Positions 24,840 to 33,104 of a DNA stretch of 64,000 bases are shown here, piece after piece. Source of the DNA: Micromonospora ureilytica (GTDB taxonomy: Bacteria > Actinomycetota > Actinomycetes > Mycobacteriales > Micromonosporaceae); assembly GCF_015751765.1 (NCBI RefSeq), contig NZ_JADOTX010000001.1, positions 3,410,001 through 3,474,000 of the forward strand, read 5' to 3'. How positions within the stretch are numbered: the first letter of the stretch is position 1; each line of letters begins with the position of its first letter. Position numbers and translations under genes: made by a program. The notes below the pieces were generated by a model, which saw only the letters and a program-made list of their open reading frames with translations, had not been told where the DNA came from and did no database searches.

Positions 24840-26876
24840 ATGTTTCGCAGCCTCACGCCGGCGCGGGGACGCCCCGGCCGGCCCGGCGGCACCGCCGTCG
24901 CTCTCGCGGCCGGTCTCGCCGTGCTGGTCGCCGGGCCCACAGTGGCCGCCGCCAGTCCACAGGCGTCCGCCGGCGCGCAGCCGGTGGTCACCCGGGCCGC
25001 CCTCGATCCGGCGCTGGTCGCCGGACGCGGCGCGGACGTCGACTTTCTCGAGCAGGAAGCGGAGAACGCCCGCACCAACGGCGAGATCATCGGGCCCGAC
25101 CGGTCCGCCTACACGCTGCCCGCGGAGGCTTCCGGCCGCCGGGCGGTCCGGCTCACGCCCGGGGAGTACGTGGAGTTCGTCCTGCCCAGCGCGGCGAACG
25201 GGATCACCGTGCGGTACAGCATCCCGGACGCGCCGCAGGGTGGTGGGATCACCGCGCCGCTGCGGGTCGCGGTCAACGGCAAGCACCTGCGCACCATGAC
25301 GCTCACGTCGCAGTACTCGTGGCTCTACAACCAGTACCCGTTCACCAACGACCCGCAGGCCGGGCTGCTGCACCCGGACTGGTGGATCACCGAGTGCCAG
25401 TGCGTGCCGTCGGCCACCACGCCGTACCCGAGCATCAGCACGCCGTTCCGGCCCACCCACTTCTACGACGAGCAGCGGCTGCTGCTCGGGCGTACCTACC
25501 GGGCCGGCGACAAGGTCCGACTCACCGCGCCGCCCGGCAGCGCCGCCGCCTGGACCGTCATCGACCTGCTCGACTCCGAGTTGGTCGCGCCGCCACACGT
25601 CCGGCTGCTCGCGGCGAACGTGCTCGCCTTCGGCGCCGACCCGACCGGCCGGCGGGACTCCGCCGACGCGCTGGACCGGGCCATCGCCTTCGCTCGGCGC
25701 GCCCACCTCAAGGTGTACGTCCCGCCGGGCACCTACCAGGTCAACCGGCACATCATCGTCGACGACGTGACCATCGAGGGCGCCGGCAACTGGTACACCA
25801 TCATCAAGGGCCGCGAGGTCGCCCTGCCGACCCCCGCGCCGGACGGCTCCGTGCACACCGGAGTCGGGTTCTACGGTCGGGACGCCGCCGACGGCGGCAG
25901 CCGCAACGTGCACCTCTCCGGCTTCGCCATCGAGGGCGACGTGCGGGAGCGTATCGACACCGACCAGGTCAACGCGATCGGCGGGGCGATGAGCGACTCC
26001 ACCATCGACGGCCTCTATCTGCACCACACCAAGGCGGGCCTGTGGTTCGACGGCCCGATGCGCAACGTCCGCGTCACCAACAACATCGTCGTCGACCAGA
26101 TCGCCGACGCGCTCAACTTCCACACCGGCGTGACCGACTCCCTCGTCTCGCACAACTTCGTCCGCAACACCGGCGACGACGGCCTGGCGATGTGGTCGGA
26201 GAAGACGGCCAACGCGCGGAACACGTTCGACCACAACACAGTGCAGTCACCGACCCTGGCCAACGGCATCGCCATCTACGGCGGCACCGACACCACCGTC
26301 TCGCACAACCTGGTCGCCGACCCGGTACGCGAGGGCAGCGGCCTGCACGCCGGGGCCCGCTTCGGCGCGGAGCCGTTCACCGGGCACCTGCGGTTCACCA
26401 ACAACACCACCGCTCGCGCCGGCACCTACGAGCTGAACTGGAACATCGGGCTCGGCGCGATCTGGGTCTTCGCCCTGGATCGCAGCATCGAGGCGCCCAT
26501 CGAGGTGACCGGCGACGCGTACCTGGACAACACGTACAACGCGATCATGCTGGTCAGCGACTGGCCGGTGAAGGATCTCTACTCGATCTCCGATGCGCGG
26601 TTCCGGAACGTCCGGGTCGACGGCACCGGCACCTCGGTGGTCAGCGCCCGCGCGGCCGGGTCCGCCTCGTTCGCCAACGTGGACGCCCGCAACGTGGGAG
26701 CGGTAGGCGTCAACAACTGCGGATCGTTCCACTTCACCCCGGCCGGTTCGGAGTTCACAGTGACCGACCTCGGCGGTAACGGCGGCGGGTGGCTCGCACC
26801 GTGGCTGCTGCCCAACACCATCACCTGCGACGACCGGCCGCCCGTGTCGCCGCCCCCGCCTCCGGCGCAGTGGTGA
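24840..26876 (+). CDS. Secreted alpha-1,3-glucanase (mutanase), GH87 family
   Basis: The 678-aa secreted protein has a signal peptide of about 40 residues ending near VAAASPQ. Residues about 60-260 form a beta-sandwich carbohydrate-binding module. Residues 265-650 form a right-handed beta-helix starting FGADPTGRRDSADALDRAIA. The conserved block contains D423 in QIADALNFHTGV and D446-D447 in NTGDDGLAMWSE. The spacing of 23 and 24 residues equals that of the three catalytic aspartates I recall for GH87 Agl-KA (1067, 1090, 1091). It should cleave alpha-1,3-glucan of fungal walls or dental-type mutan. AGGAGG (24827-24832) supports ATG 24840. The C-terminus ends in a proline run. Confidence 0.87.
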   Translation: MFRSLTPARGRPGRPGGTAVALAAGLAVLVAGPTVAAASPQASAGAQPVVTRAALDPALVAGRGADVDFLEQEAENARTNGEIIGPDRSAYTLPAEASGRRAVRLTPGEYVEFVLPSAANGITVRYSIPDAPQGGGITAPLRVAVNGKHLRTMTLTSQYSWLYNQYPFTNDPQAGLLHPDWWITECQCVPSATTPYPSISTPFRPTHFYDEQRLLLGRTYRAGDKVRLTAPPGSAAAWTVIDLLDSELVAPPHVRLLAANVLAFGADPTGRRDSADALDRAIAFARRAHLKVYVPPGTYQVNRHIIVDDVTIEGAGNWYTIIKGREVALPTPAPDGSVHTGVGFYGRDAADGGSRNVHLSGFAIEGDVRERIDTDQVNAIGGAMSDSTIDGLYLHHTKAGLWFDGPMRNVRVTNNIVVDQIADALNFHTGVTDSLVSHNFVRNTGDDGLAMWSEKTANARNTFDHNTVQSPTLANGIAIYGGTDTTVSHNLVADPVREGSGLHAGARFGAEPFTGHLRFTNNTTARAGTYELNWNIGLGAIWVFALDRSIEAPIEVTGDAYLDNTYNAIMLVSDWPVKDLYSISDARFRNVRVDGTGTSVVSARAAGSASFANVDARNVGAVGVNNCGSFHFTPAGSEFTVTDLGGNGGGWLAPWLLPNTITCDDRPPVSPPPPPAQW

Positions 26877-26878
26877 GA

Positions 26879-26914
26879 GCGGTGGGCGGCCCGAGAAGTC
26901 GGGCCGCCCACCGC
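26879..26914 (+). terminator. Bidirectional hairpin terminator after the GH87 gene
   Basis: A 16-bp perfect stem forms between 26879-26894 and 26899-26914 (GCGGTGGGCGGCCCGA with its complement) around a four-base loop. It separates the convergent GH87 gene and the 26922 gene. Confidence 0.85.
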
Positions 26915-26921
26915 GCACAGA

Positions 26922-27557
26922 TCAGCGTGTCCTGGCGTACGCCAGCGGCACTGTCGTCGACTGACCGTCCCACCGACCGCTCAGCGTCACGCCGGCCGAC
27001 CCGTCGGCCCCGGCACCCGGCCGACGCACGACGACCAGCTCGACGGTTCCGGTGTCGATGAGCGTGCGGTCCTCCTCGACGACCCGCCGCACCGCGCCGA
27101 CGGCCGGTACGGGAGCGTCGGCCGCGCGGTCGACGACGAGCGTCACCGTCGGCTCACGCACCTCGCGCCGGCCGTCGACCTCGAAGTACTGCTCCGCCTG
27201 GCCGCTGCCGGTGAGGATCGCGTGGGCGAGCGCGGCGGCGTACACCGGGTCGACGCAGCCGTCGTACACCCAGCGCCGGCCGAGCACCGAGTGCTCGGTG
27301 GTGCCGACGAGCCAGCCGTCCGCACCGTCGAGGGGCGCGGCTCGGTAGGTGAGCGGAACATGGTGGACCGGCCCGTCGGCGGCGCTGACCAGCATCGTCT
27401 CGATGCCGACCTCGCCGGCCGGGTCGTCGAAGCGGTAGGCGCCTCGGCTCACCACCTCGACGCCGGCCGGGCCGGCGAACCACTGTCGGTCGGGCAGCCA
27501 GGTCGCCAGCAGGTCCAGCTTCGTGGGGCGCAGGGTCGCCCTGTGCAGTAGTGCCAT
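26922..27557 (-). CDS. Maltokinase N-terminal-cap-like protein
   Basis: The 211-aa protein resembles the N-terminal cap of actinobacterial maltokinase, with LLATWLPDRQWFAGPAGVEV and LTYRAAPLDGADGWLVGTTE, but the kinase domains are absent. WVYDGCVDPVYAAALAHAIL follows. Standalone cap proteins of this kind are known in actinomycetes without assigned activity. They may bind sugars or nucleotides by analogy. It sits 13 bases downstream of the SRPBCC-CBM2 fusion gene, so co-transcription is likely. A TAGGCT box six bases before ATG 27557 could also give it its own leaderless promoter. Confidence 0.75.
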   Translation of the reverse strand: MALLHRATLRPTKLDLLATWLPDRQWFAGPAGVEVVSRGAYRFDDPAGEVGIETMLVSAADGPVHHVPLTYRAAPLDGADGWLVGTTEHSVLGRRWVYDGCVDPVYAAALAHAILTGSGQAEQYFEVDGRREVREPTVTLVVDRAADAPVPAVGAVRRVVEEDRTLIDTGTVELVVVRRPGAGADGSAGVTLSGRWDGQSTTVPLAYARTR

Positions 27558-27563
27558 GACGGC

Positions 27564-27569
27564 AGCCTA
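27564..27569 (-). promoter_or_regulatory. -10 element before the maltokinase-cap gene
   Basis: TAGGCT on the minus strand, six bases before ATG 27557. It lies within the 13-base gap between two same-strand genes, overlapping the stop region of the upstream one, and suggests an internal leaderless promoter. Confidence 0.45.
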
Positions 27570-27570
27570 G

Positions 27571-28668
27571 TCAGAGGCCCTGGCAGGGTTGCCCGCCGAT
27601 CGTGCAGCTCTCCGGTTCCCGGGCCTTCGGCCGACTGTCGCGAACATCGAAGCTGATCGTCAGGGATTTCCCAGCCCCCACGGCGGCTCCGGTGAAGGTG
27701 ATCGCCCGTCCGTCCTGTCGCCCGCTCGCGCCGTCTACGTCATCGACTGTGGTGCCTTCGGCGAGGGTGACCACCACGGCCCAGTCTGCCACCGGTGCGC
27801 TGCCGGGATTGTCGACAACGATCTCGCCGGTGTAGCCGAACAGGCGGCTGGAGTCGGTCTCGTAGCGGGCCACCACCACGGGTGCCGGCGGCGGGGGTGG
27901 GGCGGCCGACGAGGGCGTCCGCGAGGGCTTCGCCGACGGGGTCCGGCTCGGGCGGGTGGTCGCCGACGCGGTGGTCCGCGTGGGGCGCGCCGACTGGGTC
28001 GCCGGGGGCGCTGCCACTGTGGTCGTGCCGGCCGTCGTGGTCGGCGACGCGGTGGTTGTCGGTGCGGGCGCGGCGGTCGGCTTCGGGTCGGGCGGCAACG
28101 TCACAAATGCCGCCGTCCCCGCCACCAGCACGGCCCCGGCGACCACGGCGACCAGCGTGCGACGCCGACGGGAGTTGCGGCCGGCCCCGCCGCGTACGCG
28201 GATCAGCGGCAGTTCCGTGGTCATCCCACCGTCGGCGCGGCGCAGGTCGACCTGCTGGAAGGCGAGCCAGTCGAGGATGGCCGGCAGCCGCACGGTCAGC
28301 CCCTGCCGGAGTTGTTGCTCGCGGGGCTCGTGCTGCTCGGCGGACCACGCCCCGTGCGTGCTGACCTCCCGCAGCTCCAGCCGGCAGCCCTGCTTCGTGG
28401 CGGTGACCGTGCAGGTCAGCTCGCTGAGCCGGCCGGCCTCGTCGCAGGCCAGCACGAGGAGGTCCGGCTCCTGCCGCTCGGTCACCTCGACCTCGACGTC
28501 TGCCTCGAAGCCGGGCAGGTCTGCCGTGTGCAGCAGCATCCGGTCCGGTACGCCCTCGACCGTCTCGGCCTCGGCGAACCACCGGCCGAGCAACTCCCGA
28601 TCGGTCAGCGCGAGCCAGACCCGCTCAGGCGGGTGGGACAGGTCGACCTGCGCACCGATCTCGATCAC
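27571..28668 (-). CDS. SRPBCC (AHSA1-like) domain - membrane helix - CBM2-like fusion protein
   Basis: The 365-aa protein has an unusual order of parts. Residues 1-150 form an AHSA1/START-like fold (VDLSHPPERVWLALTDRELL, RWFAEAETVEG, RLELREVSTHG). After a basic stretch (GGAGRNSRRRR) comes one membrane helix (TLVAVVAGAVLVAGTAAFVT, about 171-190) and a Thr/Pro/Ser linker of about 75 residues. The C-terminus (about 265-365) resembles a CBM2 carbohydrate module, with VADWAVVVTLAEGTTVDDVD, ITFTGAAVGAGKSLTISFDV and a Cys pair in ESCTIGGQPCQGL. The Trp count is low for a cellulose binder. The predicted topology puts the SRPBCC domain inside and the CBM outside. GTG 28668 lies six bases after TAGAGT. 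Confidence 0.75.
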   Translation of the reverse strand: MIEIGAQVDLSHPPERVWLALTDRELLGRWFAEAETVEGVPDRMLLHTADLPGFEADVEVEVTERQEPDLLVLACDEAGRLSELTCTVTATKQGCRLELREVSTHGAWSAEQHEPREQQLRQGLTVRLPAILDWLAFQQVDLRRADGGMTTELPLIRVRGGAGRNSRRRRTLVAVVAGAVLVAGTAAFVTLPPDPKPTAAPAPTTTASPTTTAGTTTVAAPPATQSARPTRTTASATTRPSRTPSAKPSRTPSSAAPPPPPAPVVVARYETDSSRLFGYTGEIVVDNPGSAPVADWAVVVTLAEGTTVDDVDGASGRQDGRAITFTGAAVGAGKSLTISFDVRDSRPKAREPESCTIGGQPCQGL

Positions 28669-28674
28669 GGCGAG

Positions 28675-28680
28675 ACTCTA
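28675..28680 (-). promoter_or_regulatory. -10 element, leaderless start of the SRPBCC-CBM2 gene
   Basis: On the minus strand TAGAGT (28675-28680) is followed by CTCGCC and GTG 28668. It supports that start codon. Confidence 0.5.
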
Positions 28681-28735
28681 ACGGGTTGCCCGCCGGGCCT
28701 GTCCCGCCCGCCCGAGCCGGTTGCCGGCGGCCTGC

Positions 28736-29785
28736 TCAGCCCCAGCGGCCGTACCGCTCGATCACCGTGGCCAGCGCGGCCCGCGCGTCGGCACTCACCT
28801 CGGCGACCACCTGCGCGGCCGGCAGGTCCCGGGCCAGCGGGTGCGCCTGCCCGGCCCACAGGTTGGCCACCGACGCGTCCCCGTCGCGCCGGGCGGCGGC
28901 GAGCAGTGGACGCGTCAGGTGTAGCACCTGGGGGTAACCGTGCGGTGCCACCGCGTCGTGCTGGCGCAGGAAGTCGTTGGCCAGACCCCGGGCCCGCTTG
29001 CCGGTGAACGACCGGGTCAACGCGGTCGGCGTGGCACCGGCCACCGCCGCCCGGTGCATCGGCGAGCTGCCCGCCTCCGGGCAGCGCAGGAAGGCCGTGC
29101 CGAGTTGCGCGGCGGCGGCGCCGGCAGCCAACACGGCGGCCACCGCGGGGCCGTCGACGAGGCCGCCGGCGGCCACCAGCGGCCGGTCACAGCGGGCGGC
29201 GGTCAGCCGGAGCAGCGGCAGCAGCCCGTAGTCGTCATCGTCCGGTAGGCCGCCGCGATGCCCACCGGCCTCGGTGCCCTGCACCACCACCGCGTCCACA
29301 CCCAGGTCGGCGGCGGCGGTCGCCGCGTCCGGGCGGGTGACGGTGGCCCACACCTCGGTGCCCCGCTCGCGCAGGGCGGTCACCGCCGCCCGGTCGGGCA
29401 GCCCGAACACGAAGGACACGACCGGGACCGGGTCCGCGAGCAGGGCGGCCAGCTTCTCCGGGTACGCGTCGTCGCCTCCTACCGGCTCGCCCAGCCGCAC
29501 CCCGCGCAGGGCGGCCTGCGGGGCGAGCCGTTCGGCGTACGCCTGGACGGCGGCCTCGTCGACGCCACCGGGGTCGGGCAGGAAGACGTTGACACCGAAC
29601 GGCCAATCGGTACGCGCGCGGACCTCGGCGACGTCGGCGACCAGCCGGTCGGTGTCGATCATCCCGGCGGCGAGGAAGCCCAACCCACCCGCTGCGGACA
29701 CGGCGGCCACGAGCGCGGGCGTGGACGGGCCGCCGGCCATCGGAGCGGCGATGATCGGGTGGCGCAACGTGGACAGGACGGACAT
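28736..29785 (-). CDS. Nitronate monooxygenase (2-nitropropane dioxygenase-like)
   Basis: The 349-aa flavoprotein has the TIM-barrel motifs of the NMO family: PIIAAPMAGGPSTPALVAAV at the N-terminus, GGLGFLAAGM near residue 35, VVVQGTEAGGHRGG around residue 175 and PLVAAGGLVDGPAVAAVLAA with AAAAQLGTAFLRCPEA. FMN should bind at the GG motifs. Such enzymes oxidise alkyl nitronates such as propionate-3-nitronate. The large minus-strand reading frame extends to 30526, but ATG 29785 is where homology starts. It is monocistronic or follows the beta-propeller gene, 29 bases upstream. Confidence 0.93.
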   Translation of the reverse strand: MSVLSTLRHPIIAAPMAGGPSTPALVAAVSAAGGLGFLAAGMIDTDRLVADVAEVRARTDWPFGVNVFLPDPGGVDEAAVQAYAERLAPQAALRGVRLGEPVGGDDAYPEKLAALLADPVPVVSFVFGLPDRAAVTALRERGTEVWATVTRPDAATAAADLGVDAVVVQGTEAGGHRGGLPDDDDYGLLPLLRLTAARCDRPLVAAGGLVDGPAVAAVLAAGAAAAQLGTAFLRCPEAGSSPMHRAAVAGATPTALTRSFTGKRARGLANDFLRQHDAVAPHGYPQVLHLTRPLLAAARRDGDASVANLWAGQAHPLARDLPAAQVVAEVSADARAALATVIERYGRWG

Positions 29786-29814
29786 GGCCCCATCCTGCCG
29801 CAGGCCCGGACCGG

Positions 29815-30927
29815 TCACCGGCGCACGGTGTGCCTCCACCACAGCACGCCGGCCAGCCCGAGCAGGACCAGCAGTGTCCCGGCGCCGACCGCCAGCGGCC
29901 AGGTCCGCCCATCCACACCACCCACCTCCCCGGCGGCCGGACGGACCGACGTGGGCGTCACCGGGTCGACGGACTCCGTGGAGGGCGCCGCGGTGAGCGT
30001 GGTGGCCGTGGCCGGGTAACGCAGGATCGTCGAGCGGGTGCCGGCTGCTTGACCGGCGGATTCGGAGACGGTGAGCAACGACCGGCCGTCGCGGCTGTAG
30101 GTGATCGACTCGCCCTGGGGCTCGTCCGGCAACGGGGTGATCCGCGGGGTGCCGGTGGTCAACGCGCGGACCACGTCGCCGTCGGGCACGTCGTACTCGA
30201 AGGCGTCGGCGTAGCTGCGCAGCACCACCCGCCGTCCGTCCGGTGCGCTCGCCGCGCCGGTGATCACCCCGCGTCCCAGGAACGAGAACGGGTTGCTGGT
30301 CGTGGTCGTCGGCACTGTCACCTGGCCGAGCGCGGTCAGCGGCGTTGTCGCGTCCGACCGCAGCGCGGTGCTCGGCGCGTACAGGAAGACGGTGCCACTG
30401 CCGCCCTTGGTGACGATCAGCGGCCGACCTGACGCGTCGAGCAGCAGCGCTTCGGCGTCGTGCGGGCGGTCCGGGTAGGTCATCCGGTGCAGCACCGGCT
30501 GCTTCGCCCCCGGCGCGAGCCGCCACACGCCGACCGTCGTCCGGGTGCGGTCGTTGTCGCCGATGTCGCCGACCCAGACGGTGCCGTCCCGACCGATGGC
30601 CAGGTCCTCGGTGTCGCGGGGGCGGGACGGGAAGGAGACCGTTCGCACCACAGCACAGCGCTGGTCGAGGAAGAAAATCCGGCGGCGCGCCTCGTCGTCG
30701 GCCCCGTCGTTGATCACCACGTACCCGTCGTCGGTGGCGACCATCCCGGAGATCTCACGGAGCCGGTCGTCGCGCACCTGACAGACCGGCGTCCCCGCCG
30801 CCGCGCCCGCCGTGGCGGCGGCCGGCACCAGCGCCACGGCCGGCGGCACCACGCCCGCGAGCAACGCGGTCAGCACCGCCCCCGCGCGAGCACGCCGCCC
30901 CCAGGTCAACCGTCCGCCTACCCGCAT
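29815..30927 (-). CDS. Secreted, membrane-anchored beta-propeller-like protein
   Basis: The 370-aa protein has an N-terminal signal sequence (RRARAGAVLTALLAGVVPPA) and a C-terminal membrane helix (WPLAVGAGTLLVLLGLAGVL followed by WWRHTVRR), so it should be anchored with its body outside. The body has repeated strands such as DTEDLAIGRDGTVWVGDIGD, DAEALLLDASGRPLIVTKGG and QGESITYSRDGRSLLTVSES, typical of propeller blades. A Thr/Pro linker precedes the helix. ATG 30927 follows CGAGGAGGAT at good spacing, so the upstream extension to 31290 is rejected. Ligand and role are unknown. Confidence 0.8.
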   Translation of the reverse strand: MRVGGRLTWGRRARAGAVLTALLAGVVPPAVALVPAAATAGAAAGTPVCQVRDDRLREISGMVATDDGYVVINDGADDEARRRIFFLDQRCAVVRTVSFPSRPRDTEDLAIGRDGTVWVGDIGDNDRTRTTVGVWRLAPGAKQPVLHRMTYPDRPHDAEALLLDASGRPLIVTKGGSGTVFLYAPSTALRSDATTPLTALGQVTVPTTTTSNPFSFLGRGVITGAASAPDGRRVVLRSYADAFEYDVPDGDVVRALTTGTPRITPLPDEPQGESITYSRDGRSLLTVSESAGQAAGTRSTILRYPATATTLTAAPSTESVDPVTPTSVRPAAGEVGGVDGRTWPLAVGAGTLLVLLGLAGVLWWRHTVRR

Positions 30928-31078
30928 CGTCCATCCTCCTCGTCGCGACCGTGACCGGCCACCCGCCCATCCTGGCCGATCCCGGCCACCGGCGGCGGTC
31001 ATCGGGGGGACGCGCCGGATCCCCCGGTCGATGTACTGTCGCTCCCCCTGCCCCGCCGTCTCATGATCCGCGCAACCA

Positions 31079-31124
31079 CCGGGACAGTGCTGCCTCAGGC
31101 GCTGCGGAGGCAGCACTGTCCCGG
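31079..31124. repeat. Perfect 18-bp inverted repeat in a divergent promoter region
   Basis: CCGGGACAGTGCTGCCTC (31079-31096) and its exact complement at 31107-31124 are separated by ten bases. The pair lies between divergent genes (starts 30927 and 31225), so it does not end either transcript. It may be a dispersed REP-like hairpin, an operator or a small RNA. No T tract follows on either strand. Confidence 0.8.
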
Positions 31125-31224
31125 AAACTGCCCAGATCTCGACCAGCGCGGCGGCCTGAGTGCGGCGGTGGCGGGTAGGCAGCGGCCCGGCGGCATGTCG
31201 ACACCCGCCGGGTGGGAGGCTCCG

Positions 31225-31497
31225 ATGAGTACGTACCGGGATGAACAGGGCGGCACGATCCCTCCTCCGGAGGCGGATGCCCTTGAGCAACGACAGGACG
31301 CGTTCGACGTCGGGCCGCCGGACCGGATGTCGGGTGACGTGGACCCGGAGGCGGCCGAGGCCGACCTGGCCGAGCAGGGCGCCTTCCCGGCGGGCACGCT
31401 CGAGGAGGTGACGTCGCTGCCGGCCGACGCCAACCCGGCGGACGCCCTCGAACAGCGTCAGGAAATCCCGACCCGCGACGAGGGACGTCGCACCTGA
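31225..31497 (+). CDS. Small acidic repeat-containing protein (90 aa)
   Basis: The product is hydrophilic, strongly acidic and has the motif ADALEQRQ twice (near residues 16 and 74), with ADLAEQGAFPAGTLEEV between them. It has no Cys, Trp or hydrophobic segment and looks intrinsically disordered. ATG 31225 is chosen for its GGGAGG at 31214-31219. The upstream in-frame ATGs lack one. I recognise no family. The repeated DALEQRQ suggests an internal duplication or a short binding motif for a partner. Confidence 0.65.
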   Translation: MSTYRDEQGGTIPPPEADALEQRQDAFDVGPPDRMSGDVDPEAAEADLAEQGAFPAGTLEEVTSLPADANPADALEQRQEIPTRDEGRRT

Positions 31498-31514
31498 TCA
31501 CACCCGCCCACGCG

Positions 31515-31633
31515 GCTCAGCCGGCGACGCTGACCAGCCGGCTCAGCCGGCGACGCTGACCAGCCGGCTCAGCCGGCGACGCTGACCAGCCGGCTCAGCC
31601 GGCGACGCTGACCAGCCGGCTCAGCCGGCGACG
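31515..31633. repeat. 26-bp tandem repeat, 4.6 copies
   Basis: The unit GCTCAGCCGGCGACGCTGAC-CAGCCG starts at 31515, 31541, 31567 and 31593 with identical copies, and a fifth copy stops after 15 bases at 31633. The final copy overlaps the last codons and stop of the minus-strand Nramp gene, so the array appears to be amplified from that gene end. Each unit contains a GCCGG-CTCAG-CCGGC inverted motif and could fold into serial hairpins between the two convergent genes. Confidence 0.9.
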
Positions 31634-32889
31634 ACCTGCCAGAGGAGGAACGCGTTGAGCGCGACCACCAGCACGGCCACCAGGCACGCGGCGGCCGTGG
31701 TGAGCGGGTGGTTGACCAGGTTGCCCATCAGGTCGCGGCGGCGGGTGAAGGCGACCACCGGGATCAGCGCGAACGGGATGCCGAAGCTGAGGATGACCTG
31801 GGACAGCACCAGCGCCCGGGTCGGGTCGAGGCCGATGGCGAGCACTGCCAACGCGGGTAGCAGGGTGACCAGCCGACGCAGCAGCAGCGGAACCCGCCGC
31901 CGCAGGAAGCCCTGCATGATCACCTCTCCGGCGTAGGTGCCCACGCTCGTGGAGGCGAGCCCCGAGACCAGCAGGGCGACGGCGAACCCGAACGCGGCGG
32001 CGGTGCCGATGGTCTGGCCGAGCCCGGCGTGCACCCCCTCCAGGCTGTCCGCACCGCCCGGCCCGCCGCCCCGGAAGCTGGACGCGGCGATCAGCAGCAT
32101 GGCGAGGTTGACCGCGCCGGCCGCGCTCAGGGCGAGCAGCACATCGGTGCGCTGGCCGCGGAACAGGATCCGGCGCTCGGTGTCGTCGGCGGCGGGAATG
32201 CGGTCACGGGTGAGCGCGGAGTGCACGTAGATGACGTGCGGCATGACTGTCGCGCCGAGGATGCCGGCGGCCAGCAGCACGCTGTCCGTGCCCTGCAGGC
32301 GCGGCACCAGACCGGCCATCGCCGAGGCGGGGTCGGAGCCGGAGGCGAGCAGGTTGGCGGCGAAGGCCAGCACGATCACACCGAGCAGGACGGCGATGGC
32401 GACCTCGAAGGCACGGTAGCCGCGCGAGCGCAACGCGAGCACCGCGAACGAGGCCGTGCCGATGATGATCCCGCCGGGCAGCAGGGGGATGCCGAAGAGC
32501 AGGTAAAGGGCAACCGCGCCACCGATCACCTCAGCCAGGTCGGTGGCCATGGCGACCAACTCGGCCTGCACCCACATCATCCGGTTCACCGGCCGGGGTA
32601 GGCGCTCCCGGCACAGCTCGGGCAGGCTGCGCCCGGTGGCCAGACCCAGCTTCGCGGTGAGCGTCTGCACCAACATCGCCATCAGGTTGGCCACCACCAC
32701 GACCCAGACCAGCAGGTAGCCGTAGCGGGCGCCGGCGGCGGAGTTGGTGGCGAAGTTGCCGGGGTCGACGTAGGCGACCGCGGCGACGAACGCCGGGCCG
32801 AGCAGGATCAGCCGCCCGCGTACGCGGCCCCGGGCGCGAGCGGCCTGTAGTGGAGTCGCCCTCGACGTCGTCAGTTCGTTGGTGACCAT
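31621..32889 (-). CDS. mntH: Nramp-family divalent metal transporter
   Basis: The 422-aa membrane protein has about 11 helices. The metal-binding motif of helix 1 is present (FVAAVAYVDPGNFATNSAAG, with DPGN) and so is that of helix 6 (ATVMPHVIYVHS, with MPH). These residues coordinate Mn2+ or Fe2+ in Nramp transporters, which use proton symport. ATG 32889 follows GGAGGTG at good spacing, so the longer reading frame to 33048 is not used. The gene is convergent with the 90-aa protein gene and its stop is embedded in the tandem-repeat array. The upstream 200 bases shared with the GntR gene show no riboswitch I can recognise. Confidence 0.92.
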   Translation of the reverse strand: MVTNELTTSRATPLQAARARGRVRGRLILLGPAFVAAVAYVDPGNFATNSAAGARYGYLLVWVVVVANLMAMLVQTLTAKLGLATGRSLPELCRERLPRPVNRMMWVQAELVAMATDLAEVIGGAVALYLLFGIPLLPGGIIIGTASFAVLALRSRGYRAFEVAIAVLLGVIVLAFAANLLASGSDPASAMAGLVPRLQGTDSVLLAAGILGATVMPHVIYVHSALTRDRIPAADDTERRILFRGQRTDVLLALSAAGAVNLAMLLIAASSFRGGGPGGADSLEGVHAGLGQTIGTAAAFGFAVALLVSGLASTSVGTYAGEVIMQGFLRRRVPLLLRRLVTLLPALAVLAIGLDPTRALVLSQVILSFGIPFALIPVVAFTRRRDLMGNLVNHPLTTAAACLVAVLVVALNAFLLWQVVAG

Positions 32890-33066
32890 CGAACACCTCC
32901 CCGTCCCCACGGATCGCTGCCGGTCCCTTCCCATCGGGCTGACCCGTCGGTGCCAACCGCTGGCCTGCCGGTGCCACCGGGGTCGGGCCGCCGCGCCGGA
33001 CAGGACGCGGCGCATCGAACAAGACGGACTTGACAGCCGGTGGGTCACCGATGAAGCTGTCTATTA

Positions 33067-33084
33067 GTCCTACTGTCGTAGGAC
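33067..33084 (+). promoter_or_regulatory. Palindromic operator candidate before the YtrA-type regulator
   Basis: GTCCTAC (33067-33073) and GTAGGAC (33078-33084) form a perfect 7-bp dyad with a TGTC centre. It lies 20 bases before the GTG of a GntR/YtrA regulator, whose family usually binds such sites to repress its own operon. Confidence 0.6.
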
Positions 33085-33104
33085 AACAGGAAGGATCATC
33101 GGGA

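Noticed and set aside
31515..31633. Possible CRISPR array
   Set aside because: The 26-bp units are directly contiguous without spacers, and no cas genes are present. It is a simple tandem repeat.
32890..33066. Manganese (yybP-ykoY) riboswitch upstream of the Nramp gene
   Set aside because: The conserved loop sequences of that riboswitch were not found on the minus strand of this region.
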